In this document: one piece after another, positions 24,546 to 35,300 of the stretch
How the letters are laid out: each line of letters begins with the position of its first letter
Numbering within the stretch: position 1 is the first letter of the stretch
Assembly: GCA_032191485.1 (NCBI GenBank)
Contig: JAVDOI010000199.1
Span: 176,343 to 240,342 of the forward strand
Direction: 5' to 3'
Source: Leptoclinus maculatus
Taxonomy: Eukaryota; Chordata; Actinopteri; Perciformes; Stichaeidae
Length of the DNA stretch: 64,000 nt
Notes under the pieces: model-generated
What the model was told of the DNA's origin: nothing
Database searches by the model: none
The model's input: the letters and a program-made list of their open reading frames with translations, nothing else
Translations under genes and position numbers: made by a program

Positions 24546-27500
24546 GAGTTTCGTACACTTGGTAGTACAAATCGAGAATTTGTGAAAATATGTCAGAGTA
24601 CAAACAGCACTGAGGCCAAAACTTGGAAAAATTATAAAAATGGTTAAAACGCTTAAAATGAATGAAATAACTAACCAGGAAAATTCAAGACCACCTCCCC
24701 ATGATGCATGTGCAGTGGCTCGATACAATTCATCCGGGAAGTACCGGTAAAAAATACAAACACCTCGCAAAACACATATTAAATTCACTATAAATGGTCA
24801 AAATGGTTAAAATGAAGAAAATAACCCCCCACCTACAACCAGGACAGCCTACCCGGGAAATGTGTGCAGTCCCAGGCTACAATTCATCCGGGAAGTACCG
24901 TTAGGAAATGCAAACACCTCGCAAAAAACATATTAAAATCACAAAAAATGGTCAAAATGGTCAAAATGAATAAAAGAACCATACAGGTACACTCAGAAAA
25001 CATGGCCAGAGGTGTTTAGCCACTTTAAACCCGAACCTGATCCGATCTAGAGCCTCAAAAGCCGGTTTAGTGACCAAAACCAATAGGCTGGAGGAAATAC
25101 TTCTACATTGAACTTTTGAAGCATTTTTCGACCGATTTTCCCGGGTTCTTTTCACCAGGGCCGTGGAGGCTCTCGGGAGGTATACTGGAGCCGAGTTTCA
25201 GAAAAAAAAACGGCTTCTATCACCTCCAAATCGATTTTAAGGACGTTTTCATTTGAAAAGTTGACCCAGGCTGCAATACATTATTTTCCCCACAGGAGGG
25301 GCACTGACTGAAGTGAGCAAAAACTTGGAAAAATTATAAAAATGGTTAAAACGCTTAAAATGAATGAAATAACTAACCAGGAAAATTCAAGACCACCTCT
25401 CCGTGATGCATGTGCAGTGGCTGGATACAATTCATCCGGGAAGTACCGGTAAAAAATACAAACACCTCGCAAAACACATATTAAAATCACAAAAAATTGT
25501 CAAAATGGTCAAAATTAATAAAAAAAACATACAGGTACACTCAGAAGGAATGGCCAGAGGTGTTTAGCCACTTTAAACCCGAACCTGATCCGATCTAGAG
25601 CCTCAAAAGCCGGTTTAGTGACCAAAACCAATAGGCTGGAGGAAATACTTCTACATTGAACTTTTGAAGCATTTTTCGACCGATTTTCCCGGGTTATTTT
25701 CACCAGGGGCGTAGAGGCTCTCGGGAGGTATACTGGAGCCGAGTTTCAGGAAAAAAAACGGCTTCTATCACCTCCAAATCGATTTTAAGGACGTTTTCAT
25801 TTTAAAAGTTGACCCAGGCTGCAATACATTATTTTCCCCACAGGAGGGGCACTGACTGAAGTGAGCAAAAACTTGGAAAAATGATAAACGGGGTTAAAAC
25901 GCTTAAAATGAATGAAATAACTAATCAGGAAAATTCAAGACCACCTCGCCGTGATGCATGTTTAGTGGCAGGATACAATTCATCAGGCAAGTACCGGTAA
26001 AAAATACAAACACCTCGCAAAACACATATTAAATTCACTATAAATAATCAAAATGGTTAAAATGACAAAAATAACCCCCCACCTACACTCAGGACCACCT
26101 ACGCGGGAAAGGTGTGCAGTCCCAGGCTAAAATTCATCCGGGAAGTACCGTTAAGAAATGCAAACACCTCGCAAAAAACATATTAAAATCACTAAAAATG
26201 GTCAAAATTAATAAAAGAACCATACAGGTACACTCAGAAGGAATGGCCAGAGGAGTTTAGCCACTTTAAACCCGAACCTGATCCGATCTAGAGCCTCAAA
26301 AGCCGGTTTAGTGACCAAAACCAATAGGCTGGAGGAAATACTTCTACATTGAACTTTTGAAGCATTTTTCGACCGATTTTCCCGGGTTCTTTTCACCAGA
26401 TGCGTAGAGGCTCTCGGGAGGTATACTGGAGCCGAGTTTCAGAAAGAAAAACGGCTTCTATCACCTCCAAATCGATTTTAAGGACGTTTTCATTTGAAAA
26501 GTTGACCCAGGCTGCAATACATTATTTTCCCCACAGGAGGGGCACTGACTGAAGTGAGCAAAAACTTGGAAAAATGATAAACGGGGTTAAAACGCTTAAA
26601 ATGAATGAAATAACTAATCAGGAAAATTCAAGACCACCTCCCCGTGATGCATGTGCAGTTGCAGGATACAATTCATCAGGCAATTACCGGTAAAAAATAC
26701 AAACACCTCGCAAAACACATATTAAATTCACTATAAATAATCAAAATGGTTAAAATGACAAAAATAACCCCCCAACTACACTCACGACCACCTACGCGGG
26801 AAAGGTGTGCAGTCCCAGGCTAAAATTCATCCGGGAAGTACCGTTAAGAAATGCAAACACCTCGCAAAACACATATTAAAATCACAAAAAATGGTCAAAA
26901 TGGTCAAAATTAATAAAAAAAACATACAGGTACACTCAGAAGGAATGGCCAGAGGTGTTTAGCCACTTTAAACCCGAACCTGATCCGATCTAGAGCCTCA
27001 AAAGCCGGTTTAGTGACCAAAACCAATAGGCTGGAGGAAATACTTCTACATTAAACTTTTGAAGCATTTTTCGACCGATTTTCCCGGGTTCTTTTCACCA
27101 GGGCCGTAGAGGCTCTCGGGAGGTATACTGGAGCCGAGTTTCAGGAAAAAAAACGGCTTCTATCACCTCCAAATCGATTTTAAGGACGTTTTCATTTGAA
27201 AAGTTGACCCAGGCTGCAATACATTATTTTCCCCACAGGAAGGGCACTGACTGAAGTGAGCAAAAACTTGGAAAAATGATAAAAATGGTTAAAACGCTTA
27301 AAATGAATGAAATAACTAACCAGGAAAATTCAAGACCACCTCCCCGTGATGCATGTGCAGTGGCAGGATACAATTCATCCGGCAAGTACCGCTAAAAAAT
27401 ACAAACACCTCGCAAAACACATATTAAATTCACTCTAAATGGTCAAAATGGTTAAAATGAAGAAAATAACCCCCCACCTACACTCAGGACCACCTACGCG

Positions 27501-27611
27501 GGAAAGGTGTGCAGTCCCAGGCTAAAATTCATCCGGGAAGTACCGTTAAGAAATGCAAACACCTCGCAAAAAACATATTAAAATCACTAAAAATGGTCAA
27601 AATTGTCAAAA

Positions 27612-28851
27612 TTAATAAAAGAACCATACAGGTACACTCAGAAGGAATGGCCAGAGGAGTTTAGCCACTTTAAACCCGAACCTGATCCGATATAGAGCCT
27701 CAAAAGCCGGTTTAGTGACCAAAACCAATAGGCTGGAGGAAATACTTCTACATTGAACTTTTGAAGCATTTTTCGACCGATTTTCCCGGGTTCTTTTCAC
27801 CAGGGGCGTAGAGGCTCTCGGGAGGTATACTGGAGCCGAGTTTCAGAAAAAAAAACGGCTTCTATCACCTCCAAATCGATTTTAAGGACGTTTTCATTTG
27901 AAAAGTTGACCCAGGCTGCAATACATTATTTTCCCCACAGGAGGGGCACTGACTGAAGTGAGCAAAAACTTGGAAAAATTATAAAAATGGTTAAAACGCT
28001 TAAAATGAATGAAATAACTAACCAGGAAAATTCAAGACCACCTCTCCGTGATGCATGTGCAGTGGCTGGATACAATTCATCCGGGAAGTACCGGTAAAAA
28101 ATACAAACACCTCGCAAAACACATATTAAAATCACAAAAATGGTCAAAATGGTCAAAATTAATAAAAAAAACATACAGGTACACTCAGAAGGAATGGCCA
28201 GAGGTGTTTAGCCACTTTAAACCCGAACCTGATCCGATCTAGAGCCTCAAAAGCCGGTTTAGTGACCAAAACCAATAGGCTGGAGGAAATACTTCTACAT
28301 TAAACTTTTGAAGCATTTTTCGACCGATTTTCCCGGGTTCTTTTCACCAGGGCCGTAGAGGCTCTCGGGAGGTATACTGGAGCCGAGTTTCAGGAAAAAA
28401 AACGGCTTCTATCACCTCCAAATCGATTTTAAGGACGTTTTCATTTGAAAAGTTGACCCAGGCTGCAATACATTATTTTCCCCACAGGAAGGGCACTGAC
28501 TGAAGTGAGCAAAAACTTGGAAAAATGATAAAAATGGTTAAAACGCTTAAAATGAATGAAATAACTAACCAGGAAAATTCAAGACCACCTCCCCGTGATG
28601 CATGTGCAGTGGCAGGATACAATTCATCCGGCAAGTACCGCTAAAAAATACAAACACCTCGCAAAACACATATTAAATTCACTATAAATGGTCAAAATGG
28701 TTAAAATGAAGAAAATAACCCCCCACCTACACTCAGGACCACCTACGCGGGAAAGGTGTGCAGTCCCAGGCTAAAATTCATCCGGGAAGTACCGTTAAGA
28801 AATGCAAACACCTCGCAAAAAACATATTAAAATCACTAAAAATGGTCAAAA
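27612..28851 (+). repeat. Transition from left to right domain
   Basis: Anchor 27612 (type A, GATATAGAG) is followed by a short step to 28159, as at the start of each superblock. After that the type marked ACATTAAAC appears and the 1788-bp trimer does not start again. From 28852 the 1395-bp dimer begins. The last short (about 548-bp) monomer of the window is here. Confidence 0.8.
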
Positions 28852-31641
28852 TTAATAAAAGAACCATACAGGTACACTCAGAAGGAATGGCCAGAGGTGT
28901 TTAGCCACTTTAAACCCGAACCTGATCCGATCTAGAGCCTCAAAAGCCGGTTTAGTGACCAAAACCAATAGGCTGGAGGAAATACTTCTACATTGAACTT
29001 TTGAAGCATTTTTCGACCGATTTTCCCGGGTTCTTTTCACCAGGGGCGTAGAGGCTCTCGGGAGGTATACTGGAGCCGAGTTTCAGAAAAAAAAACGGCT
29101 TCTATCACCTCCAAATCGATTTTAAGGACGTTTTCATTTGAAAAGTTGACCCAGGCTGCAATACATTATTTTCCCCACAGGAGGGGCACTGACTGAAGTG
29201 AGCAAAAACTTGGAAAAATTATAAAAATGGTTAAAACGCTTAAAATGAATGAAATAACTAACCAGGAAAATTCAAGACCACCTCTCCGTGATGCATGTGC
29301 AGTGGCTGGATACAATTCATCCGGGAAGTACCGGTAAAAAATACAAACACCTCGCAAAACACATATTAAAATCACAAAAAATGGTCAAAATGGTTAAAAT
29401 GAAGAAAATAACCCCCCACCTACACTCAGGACCACCTACGCGGGAAAGGTGTGCAGTCCCAGGCTAAAATTCATCCGGGAAGTACCGTTAAGAAATGCAA
29501 ACACCTCGCAAAAAACATATTAAAATCACTAAAAATGGTCAAAATGGTCAAAATTAATAAAAGAACCATACAGGTACACTCAGAAGGAATGGCCAGAGGA
29601 GTTTAGCCACTTTAAACCCGAACCTGATCCGATCTAGAGCCTCAAAAGCCGGTTTAGTGACCAAAACCAATAGGCTGGAGGAAATACTTCTACATTAAAC
29701 TTTTGAAGCATTTTTCGACCGATTTTCCCGGGTTCTTTTCACCAGGGCCGTAGAGGCTCTCGGGAGGTATACTGGAGCCGAGTTTCAGGAAAAAAAACGG
29801 CTTCTATCACCTCCAAATCGATTTTAAGGACGTTTTCATTTGAAAAGTTGACCCAGGCTGCAATACATTATTTTCCCCACAGGAAGGGCACTGACTGAAG
29901 TGAGCAAAAACTTGGAAAAATGATAAAAATGGTTAAAACGCTTAAAATGAATGAAATAACTAACCAGGAAAATTCAAGACCACCTCCCCGTGATGCATGT
30001 GCAGTGGCAGGATACAATTCATCCGGCAAGTACCGCTAAAAAATCCAAACACCTCGCAAAACACATATTAAATTCACTATAAATGGTCAAAATGGTTAAA
30101 ATGAAGAAAATAACCCCCCACCTACACTCAGGACCACCTACGCGGGAAAGGTGTGCAGTCCCAGGCTAAAATTCATCCGGGAAGTACCGTTAAGAAATGC
30201 AAACACCTCGCAAAAAACATATTAAAATCACTAAAAATGGTCAAAATTAATAAAAGAACCATACAGGTACACTCAGAAGGAATGGCCAGAGGTGTTTAGC
30301 CACTTTAAACCCGAACCTGATCCGATCTAGAGCCTCAAAAGCCGGTTTAGTGACCAAAACCAATAGGCTGGAGGAAATACTTCTACATTGAACTTTTGAA
30401 GCATTTTTCGACCGATTTTCCCGGGTTCTTTTCACCAGGGGCGTAGAGGCTCTCGGGAGGTATACTGGAGCCAAGTTTCAGAAAAAAAAACGGCTTCTAT
30501 CACCTCCAAATCGATTTTAAGGACGTTTTCATTTGAAAAGTTGACCCAGGCTGCAATACATTATTTTCCCCACAGGAGGGGCACTGACTGAAGTGAGCAA
30601 AAACTTGGAAAAATTATAAAAATGGTTAAAACGCTTAAAATGAATGAAATAACTAACCAGGAAAATTCAAGACCACCTCTCCGTGATGCATGTGCAGTGG
30701 CTGGATACAATTCATCCGGGAAGTACCGGTAAAAAATACAAACACCTCGCAAAACACATATTAAAATCACAAAAAATGGTCAAAATGGTTAAAATGAAGA
30801 AAATAACCCCCCACCTACACTCAGGACCACCTACGCGGGAAAGGTGTGCAGTCCCAGGCTAAAATTCATCCGGGAAGTACCGTTAAGAAATGCAAACACC
30901 TCGCAAAAAACATATTAAAATCACTAAAAATGGTCAAAATGGTCAAAATTAATAAAAGAACCATACAGGTACACTCAGAAGGAATGGCCAGAGGAGTTTA
31001 GCCACTTTAAACCCGAACCTGATCCGATCTAGAGCCTCAAAAGCCGGTTTAGTGACCAAAACCAATAGGCTGGAGGAAATACTTCTACATTAAACTTTTG
31101 AAGCATTTTTCGACCGATTTTCCCGGGTTCTTTTCACCAGGGCCGTAGAGGCTCTCGGGAGGTATACTGGAGCCGAGTTTCAGGAAAAAAAACGGCTTCT
31201 ATCACCTCCAAATCGATTTTAAGGACGTTTTCATTTGAAAAGTTGACCCAGGCTGCAATACATTATTTTCCCCACAGGAAGGGCACTGACTGAAGTGAGC
31301 AAAAACTTGGAAAAATGATAAAAATGGTTAAAACGCTTAAAATGAATGAAATAACTAACCAGGAAAATTCAAGACCACCTCCCCGTGATGCATGTGCAGT
31401 GGCAGGATACAATTCATCCGGCAAGTACCGCTAAAAAATACAAACATCTCGCAAAACACATATTAAATTCACTATAAATGGTCAAAATGGTTAAAATGAA
31501 GAAAATAACCCCCCACCTACACTCAGGACCACCTACGCGGGAAAGGTGTGCAGTCCCAGGCTAAAATTCATCCGGGAAGTACCGTTAAGAAATGCAAACA
31601 CCTCGCAAAAAACATATTAAAATCACTAAAAATGGTCAAAA
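28852..31641 (+). repeat. 1395-bp dimer higher-order repeat, two copies
   Basis: Anchors 28852, 29554, 30247, 30949 and 31642: alternating steps of 702 and 693 bp. The first member is marked GAGGTGTTT and ATTATAAAA. The second is marked ACATTAAAC and CAGGAAGGGC. The ~693-bp step reflects loss of one TGGTCAAAA unit before the anchor. Confidence 0.88.
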
Positions 31642-32103
31642 TTAATAAAAGAACCATACAGGTACACTCAGAAGGAATGGCCAGAGGTGTTTAGCCACTT
31701 TAAACCCGAACCTGATCCGATCTAGAGCCTCAAAAGCCGGTTTAGTGACCAAAACCAATAGGCTGGAGGAAATACTTCTACATTAAACTTTTGAAGCATT
31801 TTTCGACCGATTTTCCCGGGTTCTTTTCACCAGGGCCGTAGAGGCTCTCGGGAGGTATACTGGAGCCGAGTTTCAGAAAAAAAACGGCTTCTATCACCTA
31901 CAAATCGATTTTAAGGACGTTTTCATTTGAAAAGTTGACCCAGGCTGCAATACATTATTTTCCCCACAGGAGGGGCACTGACTGAAGTGAGCAAAAACTT
32001 GGAAAAATGATAAAAATGGTTAAAACGCTTAAAATGAATGAAATAACTAACCAGGAAAATTCAAGACCACCTCCCCGTGATGCATGTGCAGTGGCAGGAT
32101 ACA

Positions 32104-32341
32104 ATTCATCCGGCAAGTACCGCTAAAAAATACAAACACCTCGCAAAACACATATTAAATTCACTATAAATGGTCAAAATGGTTAAAATGAAGAAAATAA
32201 CCGCCCACCTACACTCAGGACCACCTACGCGGGAAAGGTGTGCAGTCCCAGGCTAAAATTCATCCGGGAAGTACCGTTAAGAAATGCAAACACCTCGCAA
32301 AAAACATATTAAAATCACTAAAAATCGTCAAAATGGTCAAA
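32104..32341 (+). repeat. Internal direct repeat of the monomer (154-bp period), reference example
   Basis: Within one monomer the block starting ATTCATCCGG at 32104 returns at 32258, 154 bp later. About 80 bp match well: AAGTACCG, AAACACCTCGC, CATATTAAA and AAAATGGT occur in the same order in both. A third, more degenerate copy of the AAAATGGTTAAAA part starts near 32012, about 165 bp before its counterpart near 32177. The 702-bp monomer is thus partly built from older, shorter tandem units. Confidence 0.9.
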
Positions 32342-32342
32342 A

Positions 32343-35300
32343 TTAATAAAAGAACCATACAGGTACACTCAGAAGGAATGGCCAGAGGAGTTTAGCCACT
32401 TTAAACCCGAACCTGATCCGATATAGAGCCTCAAAAGCCGGTTTAGTGACCAAAACCAATAGGCTGGAGGAAATACTTCTACATTGAACTTTTGAAGCAT
32501 TTTTCGACCGATTTTCCCGGGTTCTTTTCACCAGGGGCGTAGAGGCTCTCGGGAGGTATACTGGAGCCGAGTTTCAGAAAAAAAAACGGCTTCTATCACC
32601 TCCAAATCGATTTTAAGGACGTTTTCATTTGAAAAGTTGACCCAGGCTGCAATACATTATTTTCCCCACAGGAGGGGCACTGACTGAAGTGAGCAAAAAC
32701 TTGGAAAAATGATAAACGGGGTTAAAACGCTTAAAATGAATGAAATAACTAATCAGGAAAATTCAAGACCACCTCCCCGTGATGCATGTGCAGTGGCAGG
32801 ATACAATTCATCAGGCAAGTACCGGTAAAAAATACAAACACCTCGCAAAACACATATTAAATTCACTATAAATGGTCAAAATGGTTAAAATGAAGAAAAT
32901 AACCCCCCACCTACACTCAGGACCACCTACGCGGGAAAGGTGTGCAGTCCCAGGCTAAAATTCATCCGGGAAGTACCGTTAAGAAATGAAAACACCTCGC
33001 AAAAAACATATTAAAATCACAAAAAATGGTCAAAATGGTCAAAATTAATAAAAGAACCATACAGGTACACTCAGAAGGAATGGCCAGAGGTGTTTAGCCA
33101 CTTTAAACCCGAACCTGATCCGATCTAGAGCCTCAAAAGCCGGTTTAGTGACCAAAACCAATAGGCTGGAGGAAATACTTCTACATTGAACTTTTGAAGC
33201 ATTTTTCGACCGATTTTCCCGGGTTCTTTTCACCAGGGCCGTAGAGGCTCTCGGGAGGTATACTGGAGCCGAGTTTCAGAAAAAAAACGGCTTCTATCAC
33301 CTCCAAATCGATTTTAAGGACGTTTTCATTTGAAAAGTTGACCCAGGCTGCAATACATTATTTTCCCCACAGGAGGGGCATTGACTGAAGTGAGCAAAAA
33401 CTTGGAAAAATGATAAACGGGGTTAAAACGCTTAAAATGAATGAAATAACTAATCAGGAAAATTCAAGACCACCTCCCCGTGATGCATGTGCAGTGGCAG
33501 GATACAATTCATCCGGCAAGTACCGCTAAAAAATACAAACACCTCGCAAAACACATATTAAATTCACTCTAAATGGTCAAAATGGTTAAAATGAAGAAAA
33601 TAACCCCCCACCTACACTCAGGACCACCTACGCGGGAAAGGTGTGCAGTCCCAGGCTAAAATTCATCCGGGAAGTACCGTTAAGAAATGCAAACACCTCG
33701 CAAAAAACATATTAAAATCACTAAAAATGGTCAAAATGGTCAAAATTAATAAAAGAACCATACAGGTACACTCAGAAGGAATGGCCAGAGGAGTTTAGCC
33801 ACTTTAAACCCGAACCTGATCCGATCTAGAGCCTCAAAAGCCGGTTTAGTGACCAAAACCAATAGGCTGGAGGAAATACTTCTACATTGAACTTTTGAAG
33901 CATTTTTCGACCGATTTTCCCGGGTTCTTTTCACCAGGGCCGTAGAGGCTCTCGGGAGGTATACTGGAGCCGAGTTTCAGAAAAAAAAACGGCTTCTATC
34001 ACCTACAAATCGATTTTAAGGACGTTTTCATTTGAAAAGTTGACCCAGGCTGCAATACATTATTTTCCCCACAGGAGGGGCACTGACTGAAGTGAGCAAA
34101 AACTTGGAAAAATGATAAAAATGGTTAAAACGCTTAAAATGAATGAAATAACTAACCAGGAAAATTCAAGACCACCTCCCCGTGATGCATGTGCAGTGGC
34201 AGGATACAATTCATCCGGCAAGTACCGCTAAAAAATACAAACATCTCGCAAAACACATATTAAATTCACTATAAATGGTCAAAATGGTTAAAATGAAGAA
34301 AATAACCCCCCACCTACACTCAGGACCACCTACGCGGGAAAGGTGTGCAGTCCCAGGCTAAAATTCATCCGGGAAGTACCGTTAAGAAATGCAAACACCT
34401 CGCAAAAAACATATTAAAATCACTAAAAATGGTCAAAATTAATAAAAGAACCATACAGGTACACTCAGAAGGAATGGCCAGAGGTGTTTAGCCACTTTAA
34501 ACCCGAACCTGATCCGATCTAGAGCCTCAAAAGCCGGTTTAGTGACCAAAACCAATAGGCTGGAGGAAATACTTCTACATTAAACTTTTGAAGCATTTTT
34601 CGACCGATTTTCCCGGGTTCTTTTCACCAGGGCCGTAGAGGCTCTCGGGAGGTATACTGGAGCCGAGTTTCAGAAAAAAAACGGCTTCTATCACCTACAA
34701 ATCGATTTTAAGGACGTTTTCATTTGAAAAGTTGACCCAGGCTGCAATACATTATTTTCCCCACAGGAGGGGCACTGACTGAAGTGAGCAAAAACTTGGA
34801 AAAATGATAAAAATGGTTAAAACGCTTAAAATGAATGAAATAACTAACCAGGAAAATTCAAGACCACCTCCCCGTGATGCATGTGCAGTGGCAGGATACA
34901 ATTCATCCGGCAAGTACCGCTAAAAAATACAAACACCTCGCAAAACACATATTAAATTCACTATAAATGGTCAAAATGGTTAAAATGAAGAAAATAACCG
35001 CCCACCTACACTCAGGACCACCTACGCGGGAAAGGTGTGCAGTCCCAGGCTAAAATTCATCCGGGAAGTACCGTTAAGAAATGCAAACACCTCGCAAAAA
35101 ACATATTAAAATCACTAAAAATCGTCAAAATGGTCAAAATTAATAAAAGAACCATACAGGTACACTCAGAAGGAATGGCCAGAGGAGTTTAGCCACTTTA
35201 AACCCGAACCTGATCCGATATAGAGCCTCAAAAGCCGGTTTAGTGACCAAAACCAATAGGCTGGAGGAAATACTTCTACATTGAACTTTTGAAGCATTTT

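Larger units (their letters stand above)
24228..24615 (+). repeat. C-rich replacement segment, copy 3
   Basis: Offset of 8890 bp from copy 2 and 17243 bp from copy 1. It has the same sequence, and the same right-hand flanking monomer as copy 1 (marked CCCCATG and ACAACCAGGACAGCC). Confidence 0.85.
17472..27611 (+). repeat. Superblock III (10140 bp)
   Basis: Anchors at 17472, 18020, 18713, 19261, 19808, 20501, 21049, 21596, 22289, 22837, 23538, 24967, 25515, 26208, 26910, then 27612. Relative to superblock I it gains 4817 bp, which equals the 3029 bp of superblock II plus one more 1788-bp trimer. It keeps the full sequence after the C-rich segment, as superblock I does. Private changes are few, for instance a C-to-A change near 19034. 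Confidence 0.85.
28140..34240 (+). repeat. Long duplication, first copy (~6.1 kb)
   Basis: Matches 43533-49633 at an offset of 15393 bp, changing to 15394 after one A-run difference (near 31880 and 47275). Only scattered single-base differences are seen, for example near 30045 (TCCAAAC against TACAAAC) and 31446 (CATCTCGC against CACCTCGC). Left and right borders are approximate, placed where monomer types stop agreeing. Confidence 0.8.

Noticed and set aside
32500..32525. CENP-B-box-like string (TTCGACCGATTTTCCCGGG) in each monomer
   Set aside because: The box consensus is TTCGnnnnAnnCGGG. The satellite has TTCG, four bases and A in place, but CGGG comes four bases too late. It does not meet the consensus.
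32343..32531. Recurrent 62-codon minus-strand frame (one per monomer), seen throughout the array
   Set aside because: It recurs only because the monomer recurs. Monomers with the ACATTAAAC variant (for example at 4344, 9668, 16770, 29554) have an in-frame stop there (CAA to TAA on the minus strand), and the start and end vary. There is no recognisable domain and no sign that the frame is protected.
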